A stretch of 51,765 nt of DNA from Planctomycetota bacterium (lineage in GTDB: Bacteria > Planctomycetota > SZUA-567). A program made the translations under genes and the position numbers. The stretch lies in contig JAISXA010000069.1 of the NCBI GenBank assembly GCA_031270685.1, positions 1-51,765 of the forward strand. The letters are read 5' to 3'. Each line of letters begins with the position of its first letter. The first letter of the stretch is position 1. The notes beneath the pieces were generated by a model. That model was given only the letters and a program-made list of their open reading frames with translations, searched no databases and was not told the DNA's origin. Below are positions 38,592 to 45,625 of the stretch, piece by piece.

Positions 38592-38823
38592 GGCCGACCT
38601 CCTCCATCGCGCCGTCCCTGACGGCGCGCTCGATCCGCGCCATGGCGGCGCTGTAGGGATTCAACTCGTTCGCGAAGTCGCGGGCGCGATCGATGTTCAA
38701 CGGGCGGCGAAGGTTGGCCGGCACCGGAACCCACTGGGTGCCCGCATAGGTGATGTACGCCGTCGGACTGGCGCGAATGGCGAGTTGAACGTCTCTTCTT
38801 ATGTATTTGCCGAGATCAAACAT
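38584..38823 (-). CDS. Array gene 17
   Basis: 79 aa, MFDLGKYIRRDVQLAIRASP. Low tetrad content. Contains PANLRRPLNIDRARDFANEL and the common tail IERAVRDGAMEEVG. AAAGGGGGCAGGC upstream. Confidence 0.66.
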   Translation of the reverse strand: MFDLGKYIRRDVQLAIRASPTAYITYAGTQWVPVPANLRRPLNIDRARDFANELNPYSAAMARIERAVRDGAMEEVGRE

Positions 38824-39010
38824 GCCTGCCCCCTTTCCGTACGGCGGCCTCGATGCGCCGCTTGACGCGGATGAGGTCAACGGTGCGATCGTCGGCCAAC
38901 AAACAAAGGCCGTCATCTATCGCGCGGCCCACAAGGTCCTGTTCCGGATGCGTCCTGATGGCGTACTCGACATAGCCGATCGTGTACGCCAAAGCATTAT
39001 GCCTCCACAC
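38816..39010 (-). CDS. Array gene 16 (GTG start)
   Basis: 64 aa. GTG at 39010 follows GGAAGGAGACCGGG and lies inside the end of gene 15; no ATG is available in frame. IGYVEYAIRTHPEQDLVGRA resembles ATQVEEAIRLDPGQVLVNRF of gene 14; tail RRIEAAVRKGGRH. Confidence 0.62.
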   Translation of the reverse strand: MWRHNALAYTIGYVEYAIRTHPEQDLVGRAIDDGLCLLADDRTVDLIRVKRRIEAAVRKGGRHV

Positions 39011-39221
39011 CCCGGTCTCCTTCCCGTACAGCGTCCTCGACGCGCCGCCTGACGCGGACATAGTGGGCCAACGGCTCGAGTTCGCTTTTCACGTCAGTGT
39101 TCAGGTAAGCGCGAACGGCGCTATTGACGGCGTACTTGGCGACGGCGTAATTCCTGTCGCGCAGACTGTGGGCGATGTTGCCCTTGACGTAAAACGTAAT
39201 GAGATCAGTCGCCCCGCTCAC
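38997..39221 (-). CDS. Array gene 15 (GTG start)
   Basis: 74 aa, GTGA overlap with gene 14 behind AAGGAGGCTGGC. Tetrads AVAK-YAVN-SAVR-AYLN-TDVK, tail RRRVEDAVREGDRG. Confidence 0.68.
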   Translation of the reverse strand: MSGATDLITFYVKGNIAHSLRDRNYAVAKYAVNSAVRAYLNTDVKSELEPLAHYVRVRRRVEDAVREGDRGVEA

Positions 39222-39439
39222 GCCAGCCTCCTTCCCTCCACACCCTGAGCATCTTCTTCCAGCGCGTCCGCGACGCTCCACTCGATGCGGGCGAGACTGT
39301 CGAAGCTGTTAGGGTCATCGGGCCTGATGACGGACCACCACTCGGGGCCGCCGTCGAAACGGTTCACGAGAACCTGCCCCGGATCCAGCCTGATGGCCTC
39401 CTCGACCTGAGTTGCCGTGTATTCAAAAATATCCCTCAC
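39218..39439 (-). CDS. Array gene 14 (GTG start)
   Basis: 73 aa, same GGAGGCTGGC-GTGA start context as gene 15, so the start region was duplicated. TATQVEEAIRLDPGQVLVNR, then an acidic middle, LARIEWSVADALEEDAQG. Confidence 0.66.
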   Translation of the reverse strand: MRDIFEYTATQVEEAIRLDPGQVLVNRFDGGPEWWSVIRPDDPNSFDSLARIEWSVADALEEDAQGVEGRRLA

Positions 39440-39663
39440 GCCAGCCTCCTCTCTTCCAGCCCGCCCAGCATGAGCATGACGGAGCCGGAGCCCAACCCCA
39501 TGTCGACGCAGTCCCACACTTTCAATTCGATTTCATCAGAAGGGTCCAAGTCGACCATTGCCCATATTTCATCGCTGACATCGGCCATCGGGCGCTCGAG
39601 GGCGCCGCGCACGCTGCCGTAGACGCGCGTCTCGAGCTCCGTATCGGAATCAAACCGCCTCAT
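39436..39663 (-). CDS. Array gene 13
   Basis: 75 aa. MRRFDSDTELETRVYGSVRG resembles gene 12 (MDKKFDSGAELEKHVRDDVR). Tetrads RVYG-SVRG-ALER and KVWD-CVDM. Acidic middle. Confidence 0.68.
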   Translation of the reverse strand: MRRFDSDTELETRVYGSVRGALERPMADVSDEIWAMVDLDPSDEIELKVWDCVDMGLGSGSVMLMLGGLEERRLA

Positions 39664-39886
39664 AATTCTCCTCCCTTATTCTCTCGCCAACGGCCAAGCT
39701 AGGGTCCCTAATGCCGCCATCGAACAGTACGGCTTTGGTAACCCCGTCATTGACCGCGCAACGAACGTCAAAATTTACGCTGGCCGGAACGCTGTCATAC
39801 CCGCTCCTATTCGACATAACCGCGTTCCGCACATCGTCGCGGACGTGCTTTTCGAGTTCCGCGCCGGAATCGAATTTTTTATCCAT
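39650..39886 (-). CDS. Array gene 12
   Basis: 78 aa. Homologous N-terminus to gene 13, and a C-terminus (SLAVGERIREENYEA) homologous to that of gene 11 (MTLGERIREEAYG): another apparent mosaic. Tetrads DDVR-NAVM, SVPA-SVNF-DVRC-AVND-GVTK-AVLF. Confidence 0.72.
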   Translation of the reverse strand: MDKKFDSGAELEKHVRDDVRNAVMSNRSGYDSVPASVNFDVRCAVNDGVTKAVLFDGGIRDPSLAVGERIREENYEAV

Positions 39887-40127
39887 AAGCCTCCTCCCTT
39901 ATTCTCTCGCCGAGGGTCATGGCGATGTCGTAAACACGGTGGCGGAACATGACGGCCATGCAGACCCCGCGATTGACCTCGACGCAGACGTCCTGATTGG
40001 CGCGGTCCTCGATGGCGCATATTACGGCCGGCCGCTGCGCATTCCGGGCGACAACTTTGGTGGCGGCGTCATAAACGATATTCCTCTGGGCTACGGCGTC
40101 GGTGATCGCGTCATAAATGCTGTTCAT
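39879..40127 (-). CDS. Array gene 11
   Basis: 82 aa from MNSIYDAITDAVAQRNIVYD, after GGAAGG, rather than the ATG five codons upstream. Tetrads over most of the length (AITD-AV, DVCV-EVNR-GVCM-AVMF-RHRV). GERIREE tail shared with gene 12. Confidence 0.7.
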   Translation of the reverse strand: MNSIYDAITDAVAQRNIVYDAATKVVARNAQRPAVICAIEDRANQDVCVEVNRGVCMAVMFRHRVYDIAMTLGERIREEAYG

Positions 40128-40342
40128 GCGTTTCCTTCCCATATCGGATTCCCCGTTGGCCGCCCCCAGCAGCGCTCCTTGACGTTAAGCTCGACGGCGG
40201 CATGAATCACATCGCTCACGCCGACCTCGACGTCGAACTTGACGGCGTACTCGACGGCCTCCTCGAGCGCGAGGCAGACGTTAATCGCCACCAAGTCCGC
40301 CCCATCTTTATATGCCGCCCTCCTTACACAGAAATTATCCAT
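40124..40342 (-). CDS. Array gene 10
   Basis: 72 aa. MDNFCVRRAAYKDGADLVAI matches gene 37 over the first 13 residues. A perfect series INVC-LALE-EAVE-YAVK-FDVE-VGVS-DVIH-AAVE-LNV. Preceded by a 26-base gap. Confidence 0.73.
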   Translation of the reverse strand: MDNFCVRRAAYKDGADLVAINVCLALEEAVEYAVKFDVEVGVSDVIHAAVELNVKERCWGRPTGNPIWEGNA

Positions 40343-40368
40343 GGCTGATCTGTTCCTTTGACTTGAAG

Positions 40369-40602
40369 TCATTCGTGCCGCTCGCCCGTAACGCCGCGCC
40401 AAACGTTCAGCTCGGGGTTCTGGTGACCATACATGACGGCGAGCTCGACTAACTTATCGACTTTCGCGCTGACGCCATGCCCGACGCCGCCCCTGATCAC
40501 GCGACCGATGCCGGTCGTGCCCGGTATAGTGGCTTCGCGGATGACGTTATCGACGGAAAGGCAGACGCGCGTGTGGATGCCGCTCGATTCGTGGTTATAC
40601 AT
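40369..40602 (-). CDS. Array gene 9
   Basis: 77 aa from MYNHESSGIHTRVCLSVDNV after AAAGG. RVCLSVD is shared with gene 8. Gly-rich middle (GTTGIGRVIRGGVGHGVSAK) is unusual for the array. Confidence 0.68.
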   Translation of the reverse strand: MYNHESSGIHTRVCLSVDNVIREATIPGTTGIGRVIRGGVGHGVSAKVDKLVELAVMYGHQNPELNVWRGVTGERHE

Positions 40603-40625
40603 GCTGGACCTTTCGTTTAAAATCA

Positions 40626-40847
40626 TTAGTGCCTGGCCTCCTGAATAGCCCCGCGGATGTGCGTGCCGACGCGGTCATACGCGGATTTCGCCCTGTCCTG
40701 GACGGAGTACGCGGCACTGGCCATGACGTTGAATCCGACGCCCATGTAGGCCGCGCGATAGATGACGGCCCTGACCGGCAGGACGGCGTAGCGGACGTCG
40801 TGATCGACGGAAAGACAGACGCGCGCGCCGAGGTTGAAATTACCCAT
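40626..40847 (-). CDS. Array gene 8
   Basis: 73 aa. MGNFNLGARVCLSVDHDVRY shares RVCLSVD with gene 9. Tetrads DVRY-AVLP-VRAV-IYRA-AYMG-VG; tail GAIQEARH. Confidence 0.7.
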   Translation of the reverse strand: MGNFNLGARVCLSVDHDVRYAVLPVRAVIYRAAYMGVGFNVMASAAYSVQDRAKSAYDRVGTHIRGAIQEARH

Positions 40848-41073
40848 GCTTTACCTCCCCAACGGCGTCACAGATGCAGTCGACAATGCCGCTGTGCCCG
40901 ACCTCGACACGAACTTGGGCGAAACGATCAACGTCATGCTTGACGTCATATATGACGGCCTTGTTTACCGCGCTCGCGACGCCGCGAAAGATCGACGAGA
41001 CGGAGTTGTAGACGCTGTAAAGCGTCCAACCCTCGACGCCCGGCCAGATGTTCCCCGATTTGGATTTAGCCAT
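40840..41073 (-). CDS. Array gene 7
   Basis: 77 aa from MAKSKSGNIWPGVEGWTLYS (GGGAGG upstream). Tetrads SVYN-SVSS-IFRG-VASA-VNKA-VIYD-VKHD-VDRF. Similar Ser/Val style to DUF6745 repeats. Confidence 0.7.
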   Translation of the reverse strand: MAKSKSGNIWPGVEGWTLYSVYNSVSSIFRGVASAVNKAVIYDVKHDVDRFAQVRVEVGHSGIVDCICDAVGEVKHG

Positions 41074-41278
41074 GCGGCGCCTCCCAAACGATGTTCCGTA
41101 CATGCGTCTCGACGGCTTGCACATTGACGGCGTAAACCGCGCCCATGACGCCGCGCTCGGCGTAATCCTTGACGTCATCCCCGACGATGTCGCCGAGCGC
41201 GCACTCGACGCCGTACACGACGTTGTCCCAAACGTCGCCGTGGACGCGAAGGTCCGCGACCTGGTTGACGCTGCTCAT
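41066..41278 (-). CDS. Array gene 6: model tetrad protein
   Basis: 70 aa. DLRV-HGDV-WDNV-VYGV-ECAL-GDIV-GDDV-KDYA-ERGV-MGAV and on to VQAV-ETHV-RNIV: 13-14 units without interruption. Homologous to gene 3 (DYRV-HGDV-WNNV, and VVWET/IVWEA ends). Confidence 0.76.
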   Translation of the reverse strand: MSSVNQVADLRVHGDVWDNVVYGVECALGDIVGDDVKDYAERGVMGAVYAVNVQAVETHVRNIVWEAPHG

Positions 41279-41493
41279 TTCATTTTCCTTCCCATCAATA
41301 CGCTCACGCCCTCATTGCTGACCTGGTTGAGGCCCCACAATGCCGCGCTAAAGACGCCGTAATGCACCTCCTGGGCGCACTCGCGGCAGTCACGCTTGAT
41401 AACGGCCGCAACCCGGTTTTCCATGTCAAAGGCGAAGCGCGAGACGCGGCCCCCCACGAGCTCCCAGACCTTGATGTCGATGCCGCTGCTCAT
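41275..41493 (-). CDS. Array gene 5
   Basis: 72 aa, MSSGIDIKVWELVGGRVSRF. Tetrads VWEL-VGGR-V and EVHY-GVFS-AALW-GL; two Cys in KRDCREC. Start follows the gene 4 region after one base. Confidence 0.68.
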   Translation of the reverse strand: MSSGIDIKVWELVGGRVSRFAFDMENRVAAVIKRDCRECAQEVHYGVFSAALWGLNQVSNEGVSVLMGRKMK

Positions 41494-41494
41494 C

Positions 41495-41698
41495 TCACGT
41501 CCTTTCCCATAATTCAGCCCTAATCGTCATGCCGGCCACGCTAAGGGGGCTGAATGCGGCCTCCAGGATGTTGTCCCATACCAGGCAATAATCGGCGTCA
41601 TTGTCGAACCTGCGCTGGATGTCGTTGTCGATCCAATTCAGCTTGCGACATACGGCCGGCGCGATGTTGCCCTGCGCGCAATACCAACCAACGTTCAT
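41495..41698 (-). CDS. Array gene 4
   Basis: 67 aa, MNVGWYCAQGNIAPAVCRKL after AAGGAGGATGGT. Little tetrad character (CLVW-DNIL-EAAF). ATGA overlap with gene 3. Confidence 0.66.
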   Translation of the reverse strand: MNVGWYCAQGNIAPAVCRKLNWIDNDIQRRFDNDADYCLVWDNILEAAFSPLSVAGMTIRAELWERT

Positions 41699-41967
41699 AC
41701 CATCCTCCTTCTCGTAAGCTCGCCTGCATGGCGCGTCTCCCAAACGACCGCCCGGGGATGTATCCCGATGGCGTGCGCGTTGGCGGAGTAAACCACGCCC
41801 GCAAGCTGAAAATTGATCGAACCCCAGACCTCGGTCCCGACGGCGTCCTTCACCGCGCGCTCGACCGGATCGATGACGTTGTTCCAAACATCGCCGTGGA
41901 CACGGTAATCCGCGGCACGGTGGACTTCGCTCATTCCATTAAGCTGAAAATTGATCAAATCCTCCAT
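41695..41967 (-). CDS. Array gene 3: long tetrad protein
   Basis: 90 aa. DYRV-HGDV-WNNV-IDPV-ERAV-KDAV-GTEV-WGSI and on. Homologous to gene 6; the opening phrase INFQL-G recurs internally, again pointing to internal duplication. Basic tail ELTRRRMV. Confidence 0.74.
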   Translation of the reverse strand: MEDLINFQLNGMSEVHRAADYRVHGDVWNNVIDPVERAVKDAVGTEVWGSINFQLAGVVYSANAHAIGIHPRAVVWETRHAGELTRRRMV

Positions 41968-42170
41968 TCTGCGCCCTCCCGCAATTCGTGCTCGATTTCA
42001 TCGCTGATCTTTTCAAGGGAATCGGCCACGGCATTCCAGACGTCGGCATATGCCGGGTCGCCGTTAGAGCACTGAACATGAACGGCGTCGTTACGCCGCA
42101 TCTTCATTTCCCAGACTTCGGACACGACGCGTGACCACGCATATTCCCAAACCAGGTCGACTTTGCTCAT
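41955..42170 (-). CDS. Array gene 2
   Basis: 71 aa, MSKVDLVWEYAWSRVVSEVW. Trp in every fourth or eighth place (LVWE-YAWS-RVVS-EVWE), then DVWN-AVAD-SLEK-ISDE-IEHE. ATGA overlap with gene 1. Confidence 0.72.
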   Translation of the reverse strand: MSKVDLVWEYAWSRVVSEVWEMKMRRNDAVHVQCSNGDPAYADVWNAVADSLEKISDEIEHELREGAEWRI

Positions 42171-42370
42171 TCCATATCCCCTCTCCGCAATTCATTCCTG
42201 ATCGCCAGCTTCACCCCGCGGAAATCAATGCTTTTGCCGCCGCACCGGGCCGGTGAAAGCGGGAACAGCTGGCGGCCGACACGCTCGGTAAAGACGTACC
42301 AGATCTGATTGAGGACCGGGTTGACGGCGGGCGCCACATCCACCTCGACCGCGTAATGCGCCTTTCCCAT
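42167..42370 (-). CDS. Array gene 1: first gene of the mini-protein array
   Basis: 67 aa, MGKAHYAVEVDVAPAVNPVL after AAAGGGCAGGA. Tetrad-like AVEV-DVAP-AVNP. C-terminal GVKLAIRNELRRGD is the usual tail type. The promoter of the array should lie in 42371-42587; I see no RGAAAA-N14-GCGTTAYATT site there. Confidence 0.68.
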   Translation of the reverse strand: MGKAHYAVEVDVAPAVNPVLNQIWYVFTERVGRQLFPLSPARCGGKSIDFRGVKLAIRNELRRGDME

Positions 42371-42587
42371 TCCTGCCCTTTCATTGCATATGAATGCCAC
42401 CCAACAGGCGTGCCGCAGCCGAAGCTTGTTTCCGGCTGTCCAACAAATGATTCTCGAATCCGTGGCGCACGACTCAACACCACTGTTTAAGTGGCGCTGC
42501 CGCAACGACTTAGTGATTTATTTTTTTAGGGGTTGTTGCGCTTGGCGCTGTTGACCTGATAATAAGCGGGCATGAAAGGAGCTTACC

Positions 42588-42872
42588 ATGTCGGAATTAT
42601 GTTGTTCGGAAACAACCGATGCGACGCCGTACATCACACTGGGCCGTTATCGTCCCGAGGACTGCATCACCAAGCAGGAACTGGCCGCGGCGCTGAAGGT
42701 CCGCGACCGCACCATCCAGCGCATGATCGACCGCTTCCAGATCCCGCCCCCGGTGCAACTGGGCAGCCGAAAGGTATGGATCGCCGGCCGGGTGCTGGAT
42801 TGGCTCAACCGCGAGATGAAGCGCAACGAGGAGGCGGCGGCCAAGGACGCCAAACGCCTGGCAAGCCAGTAG
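42588..42872 (+). CDS. AlpA/excisionase-like HTH DNA-binding protein
   Basis: 94 aa, start MSELCCSETTDATPYITLGR after AAAGGAGCTTACC. EDCITKQELAAALKVRDRTI plus QRMIDRFQIPPPVQLGSRKV plus WIAGRVLDWL is the helix-turn-helix/wing layout of AlpA and MerR-like excisionases. Basic-acidic helical tail. Divergent from the array and nearest to the element's right border, as expected for an excision or regulatory gene. A tyrosine integrase normally found beside it is absent from the window. Confidence 0.82.
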   Translation: MSELCCSETTDATPYITLGRYRPEDCITKQELAAALKVRDRTIQRMIDRFQIPPPVQLGSRKVWIAGRVLDWLNREMKRNEEAAAKDAKRLASQ

Positions 42873-42893
42873 CGTACGGACGTCCGTACCGGG
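42872..42893. repeat. Dispersed palindrome, copy 13
   Basis: GCGTACGGACGTCCGTACCG and flanks, beginning at the stop codon of the HTH gene. Last copy before the host flank. Confidence 0.65.
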
Positions 42894-42911
42894 TTGTGCG
42901 CCCTGGAGAAA

Positions 42912-42930
42912 TTGCTACCTATTTGCTACC
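42912..42930. other. Direct repeat TTGCTACC x2, possible integrase arm or attachment site
   Basis: TTGCTACC at 42912-42919 and 42923-42930, 11 bp apart (one helical turn). Read on the other strand it is GGTAGCAA repeated, which I recall near attachment sites of P4-like integrases. Lies between the HTH gene and host sequence, so it marks the likely element end. Confidence 0.4.
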
Positions 42931-42969
42931 TGGGTTATTCGTTAATCGCTTTGGGCGCTATGAGTCATT

Positions 42970-43006
42970 CGCGCAACACGCGTTAGCCACGTGTGTTGCG
43001 CGTTTT
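42970..43006 (+). terminator. Terminator-like hairpin at the element border
   Basis: CGCGCAACAC and GTGTTGCGCG pair over a 13-nt loop, followed by TTTT. Confidence 0.6.
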
Positions 43007-43137
43007 CGTGTGCCGCCTCGTTGTGTGGACTCTCACCTCATAAGACGTACGCCATGCCCGGCGTACCAAAAAAGGGGCGGCCGCGGAACCGGCCCCCCCT
43101 TCCCCTCCTTCGCCCTGGTTCGATTTTATTCCTGAAG

Positions 43138-43259
43138 TTTTTCAAATTGGGCATTCAAACCGCCGAATGCCCAATTTGAAAAAATCATAACCCTTGCGGC
43201 ACAGGCGTTCTCGTTTTTTGCAAAGTGGCGATTGGCGGTTTAATCGCCACTTTGCAAAA
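43138..43259. repeat. Host double-hairpin repeat, copy 1
   Basis: Hairpin 1: TTTTTCAAATTGGGCATTC, loop AAACCGCC, perfect return arm. A linker of about 30 nt (CCCTTGCGGCAC) follows. Hairpin 2: TTTTGCAAAGTGGCGATT, loop with GGCGGTTT, perfect return arm. Both loops carry CCGCC or its complement. Confidence 0.85.
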
Positions 43260-43265
43260 GTTCAG

Positions 43266-44387
43266 TTATTCGAAGAATTTCGCCACTTCCTCGCGGCTCA
43301 TCCAGCCGTCGAGGCTGACCGTGTCGGACTGATCCTTGAGCATTTCGAGAACCGCGTCCAGCGAAATCGCCTTGGTGCCGGCGAGTCCCCGCATCCACGA
43401 CGCATCGGGGTCGCCGTCGCGGGTGACGACGTAGGCCGGCTTGATGTAGACGGTGTTGATCATGGAAGCGTTGAGGGGATTCTCGACCAGGAACTCCTTC
43501 TTGATGCTCTTGCCCCGCAGGAGATGGATCGTGAAATCGAGAACGGTGACGATCACGCCGGGCTGGTAGGTGACGCCGATGGAGTTGAGGTTCGGCTTGG
43601 CCTTCCATTTCTTGAAAAAGCTGAGCGTATAGTCGCCGGTCATGATCTCCGGTTCGACTTCGGCGTTCTCGAAGGCCTTGAGAATGCCTTCCACCATGAC
43701 GTCCTGCGAGAAGACCGCGTCGAAGTCGTCATAGGTGGCGAGGAAGGTGGTCATCGCCTGCTGCGCGATGGTGGTCGACCAGTTCCCGGGCGCGGAGGCG
43801 AGGGTGACGATGCCGGGATAGTCGGCGAAAACCTCGGCGGCGGCCGCCTGGCGCAGGTCGTCGCTGGCGAAGCCGGGGAAGCCGGTGATCTGCAGGATTT
43901 CGCCCTCGCCGCGCAGCTGCTCGACCAGCCATTTCGCCTGGATGCGCTGGAATTCCGCGTTGTCGCCGATAATGGCGGGAACGCCGGCGTAGGCTCCGGG
44001 TTCGTTGGCCATGATGATCATCACGCCGTTGGCCTTGGCCGCGTCGACGACGCTCTGGAGCGCGGTCGGCGAGACCGGCCACACCAGAAGCGCGTCGACG
44101 CCGTTATTGATCATGGTCAGGCATTGGGTGATCTGCTCGGTGACGTTGCCGTTGGTGCTGGCCACCTGGAAGTCGGACATGGCCCCCTCGGCGATGTATT
44201 CCCGGGCGCGATTCTCGAAATCCTCGACAAACTGGGCGCACCAGGTGTTGCCGATGTTCGCCGCCGACAGGCCGATGACGAAACCGCCCGTCTTTTTCTG
44301 ACCCGCAACAGCCCCTGTCGGCATCGCGGCGACGAACGCGACGGCGCAAACCGCCAGGACAACCCAAGTGAAGCCGTGTTTCCTCAT
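43266..44387 (-). CDS. Periplasmic sugar-binding protein (RbsB-type, type 1 PBP fold)
   Basis: 373 aa, start MRKHGFTWVVLAVCAVAFVA after AGGAGAGACACC; signal peptide to about residue 28. Mature part has IGLSAANIGNTWCAQFVEDF, NGVDALLVWPVSPTALQSVV, IIMANEPGAY and VFSQDVMVEGILKAFENAEV, the conserved blocks of ABC-type monosaccharide-binding proteins. Second gene of an operon with the upstream metallohydrolase, both probably under LacI-type control. The permease and ATPase genes expected downstream are absent: the sequence runs into the hairpin repeat and the phage element instead. Confidence 0.86.
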   Translation of the reverse strand: MRKHGFTWVVLAVCAVAFVAAMPTGAVAGQKKTGGFVIGLSAANIGNTWCAQFVEDFENRAREYIAEGAMSDFQVASTNGNVTEQITQCLTMINNGVDALLVWPVSPTALQSVVDAAKANGVMIIMANEPGAYAGVPAIIGDNAEFQRIQAKWLVEQLRGEGEILQITGFPGFASDDLRQAAAAEVFADYPGIVTLASAPGNWSTTIAQQAMTTFLATYDDFDAVFSQDVMVEGILKAFENAEVEPEIMTGDYTLSFFKKWKAKPNLNSIGVTYQPGVIVTVLDFTIHLLRGKSIKKEFLVENPLNASMINTVYIKPAYVVTRDGDPDASWMRGLAGTKAISLDAVLEMLKDQSDTVSLDGWMSREEVAKFFE

Positions 44388-44438
44388 GGTGTCTCTCCTG
44401 TAAAAATGTCGGGACGAAAGGATCTGTTGGATCGACGG

Positions 44439-45188
44439 TCACGCGATCGCCGGAAACCCCTTTTCCATGTGGTTGGCGATGCCGGGCTCGTGCCCCGGAA
44501 CGATGAAATCGGCTTTTCGCCTGATGGAGACGAAGCTCCGATAATAGGCCTCGACCTCCATGATGGTGCCGCCCTCGACATTGTCGTTGATGTTTTCGAC
44601 CAGGCCGACGACGTCGCCGGCGACGCACAGCGAACCCTCTTCCATATCAACGAGCACGCTTTGATGGCCGAAGGTGTGGCCGGGGGTCGGGAAGGCGATG
44701 ACGCCGGGGAAGATCTCGGCCTCGCCATCCAGCAGCTTCCACTGAAAATAGGGGATCGCTTTCTTGTCGAAGCAGCGGGCGGCGTAAAGGTGGCGGACGC
44801 CGGGCGGCGGCGCGTACGCCGTTTCCAGCTCCCGCCGCTGCACGTAAATGTCGGCGTTCTTGAACATATGGTTGCAGCAGCAGTGGTCGAAATGCAGATG
44901 GGTGTTGACGACGGCGTCGACGTCTCCGGGGTCCCATCCCATCGCCGCCTTGAGGGCCGGCCGCATCCGCTCGCTTTCCTTTTGATGCGCAAACGGTTCC
45001 GGTCCGCCGATCACCCAGTCGATGTCGTCCATGCCGGTGTCGACGAGAATTCTCGTTTTGCCGTCCGTGACGGCGACGCACCATACGGGAAGCTCCAGTT
45101 TGGTGCCAAGGCCCCGGTAGTGGGTGATGCCGCTCTTGTCCGCGCTGATCGTACCCAATTGTATGGTTTTTACCCGCCATTTGCCCAT
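44439..45188 (-). CDS. Metallo-beta-lactamase-fold hydrolase (lactonase-like)
   Basis: 249 aa from MGKWRVKTIQLGTISADKSG. Complete metal site: HLHFDHCC (about residue 107), GHTFGH (about 167), AGDVVG and PGHEPG (about 235). DTGMDDIDWVIGGPEPF and this spacing resemble the AttM/AiiB N-acyl-homoserine-lactonase branch, though sugar-lactone hydrolysis fits better next to a sugar-binding protein. 51 bases before the binding-protein gene, same operon. Substrate not determinable. Confidence 0.83.
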   Translation of the reverse strand: MGKWRVKTIQLGTISADKSGITHYRGLGTKLELPVWCVAVTDGKTRILVDTGMDDIDWVIGGPEPFAHQKESERMRPALKAAMGWDPGDVDAVVNTHLHFDHCCCNHMFKNADIYVQRRELETAYAPPPGVRHLYAARCFDKKAIPYFQWKLLDGEAEIFPGVIAFPTPGHTFGHQSVLVDMEEGSLCVAGDVVGLVENINDNVEGGTIMEVEAYYRSFVSIRRKADFIVPGHEPGIANHMEKGFPAIA

Positions 45189-45323
45189 TTCGCAGCCTTT
45201 CACCAAAATGCGCCCTGACGATGAGACGCGCGCCCCGACCGGATTCCGCCCGGACCGTCCCGCACCCGGGGTATTTTGGAACCAGATAAATACGCGCCGG
45301 GACGGGGGTTCGGGACAATATTC

Positions 45324-45337
45324 CGTAAACGGTTACG
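45324..45337. promoter_or_regulatory. LacI/GalR-type operator O1
   Basis: CGTAAACGGTTACG, a 14-bp near-palindrome with the central CG typical of the LacI family, about 135 bases upstream of the metallohydrolase start. Confidence 0.65.
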
Positions 45338-45486
45338 AACCGCGGTCAAGCGCAGCCTCCATACGATCGCGCTCCCCGGCATTTTTGGCGCGGAGGCGTC
45401 GAACCATGCGTTGGAATGATTTTGGGCAAGCGCAACAATAGCATATTGACTGAAAAAATCAATATTTATTTCTTTTTCCTTACTGG

Positions 45487-45535
45487 ATTTTTGCAAAGCG
45501 GCGCTGGGCGGTTTAATCGACACTTTGCAAAACTT
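45487..45535. repeat. Host hairpin repeat, partial copy
   Basis: TTTTGCAAAGCGGCGCTGGG, then GGCGGTTTAATCGACACTTTG: hairpin 2 of the host repeat with several mismatches and without hairpin 1. Confidence 0.7.
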
Positions 45536-45625
45536 CAGTTCCTTGGATAAAATTCTGACGCATTCCCATCCGCCGGCAACGGGAGAAGCCTCGGAGCGAC
45601 GTGGGCGGGTTTTCGCAGACCCCGC

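Noticed and set aside
29677-41362. Plus-strand open frames with Val-rich repeats opposite the mini-protein array
   Set aside because: GAC and GTC codons are complementary, so tetrad repeats produce mirror-like open frames. They lack ribosome-binding sites and coupling and show no cross-similarity beyond the mirror effect.
42371-42587. tRNA gene as integration site near the array start
   Set aside because: A GGATTCGAGAATC stretch recalls a T-arm, but stem and loop lengths are wrong and no acceptor or anticodon arm can be drawn.
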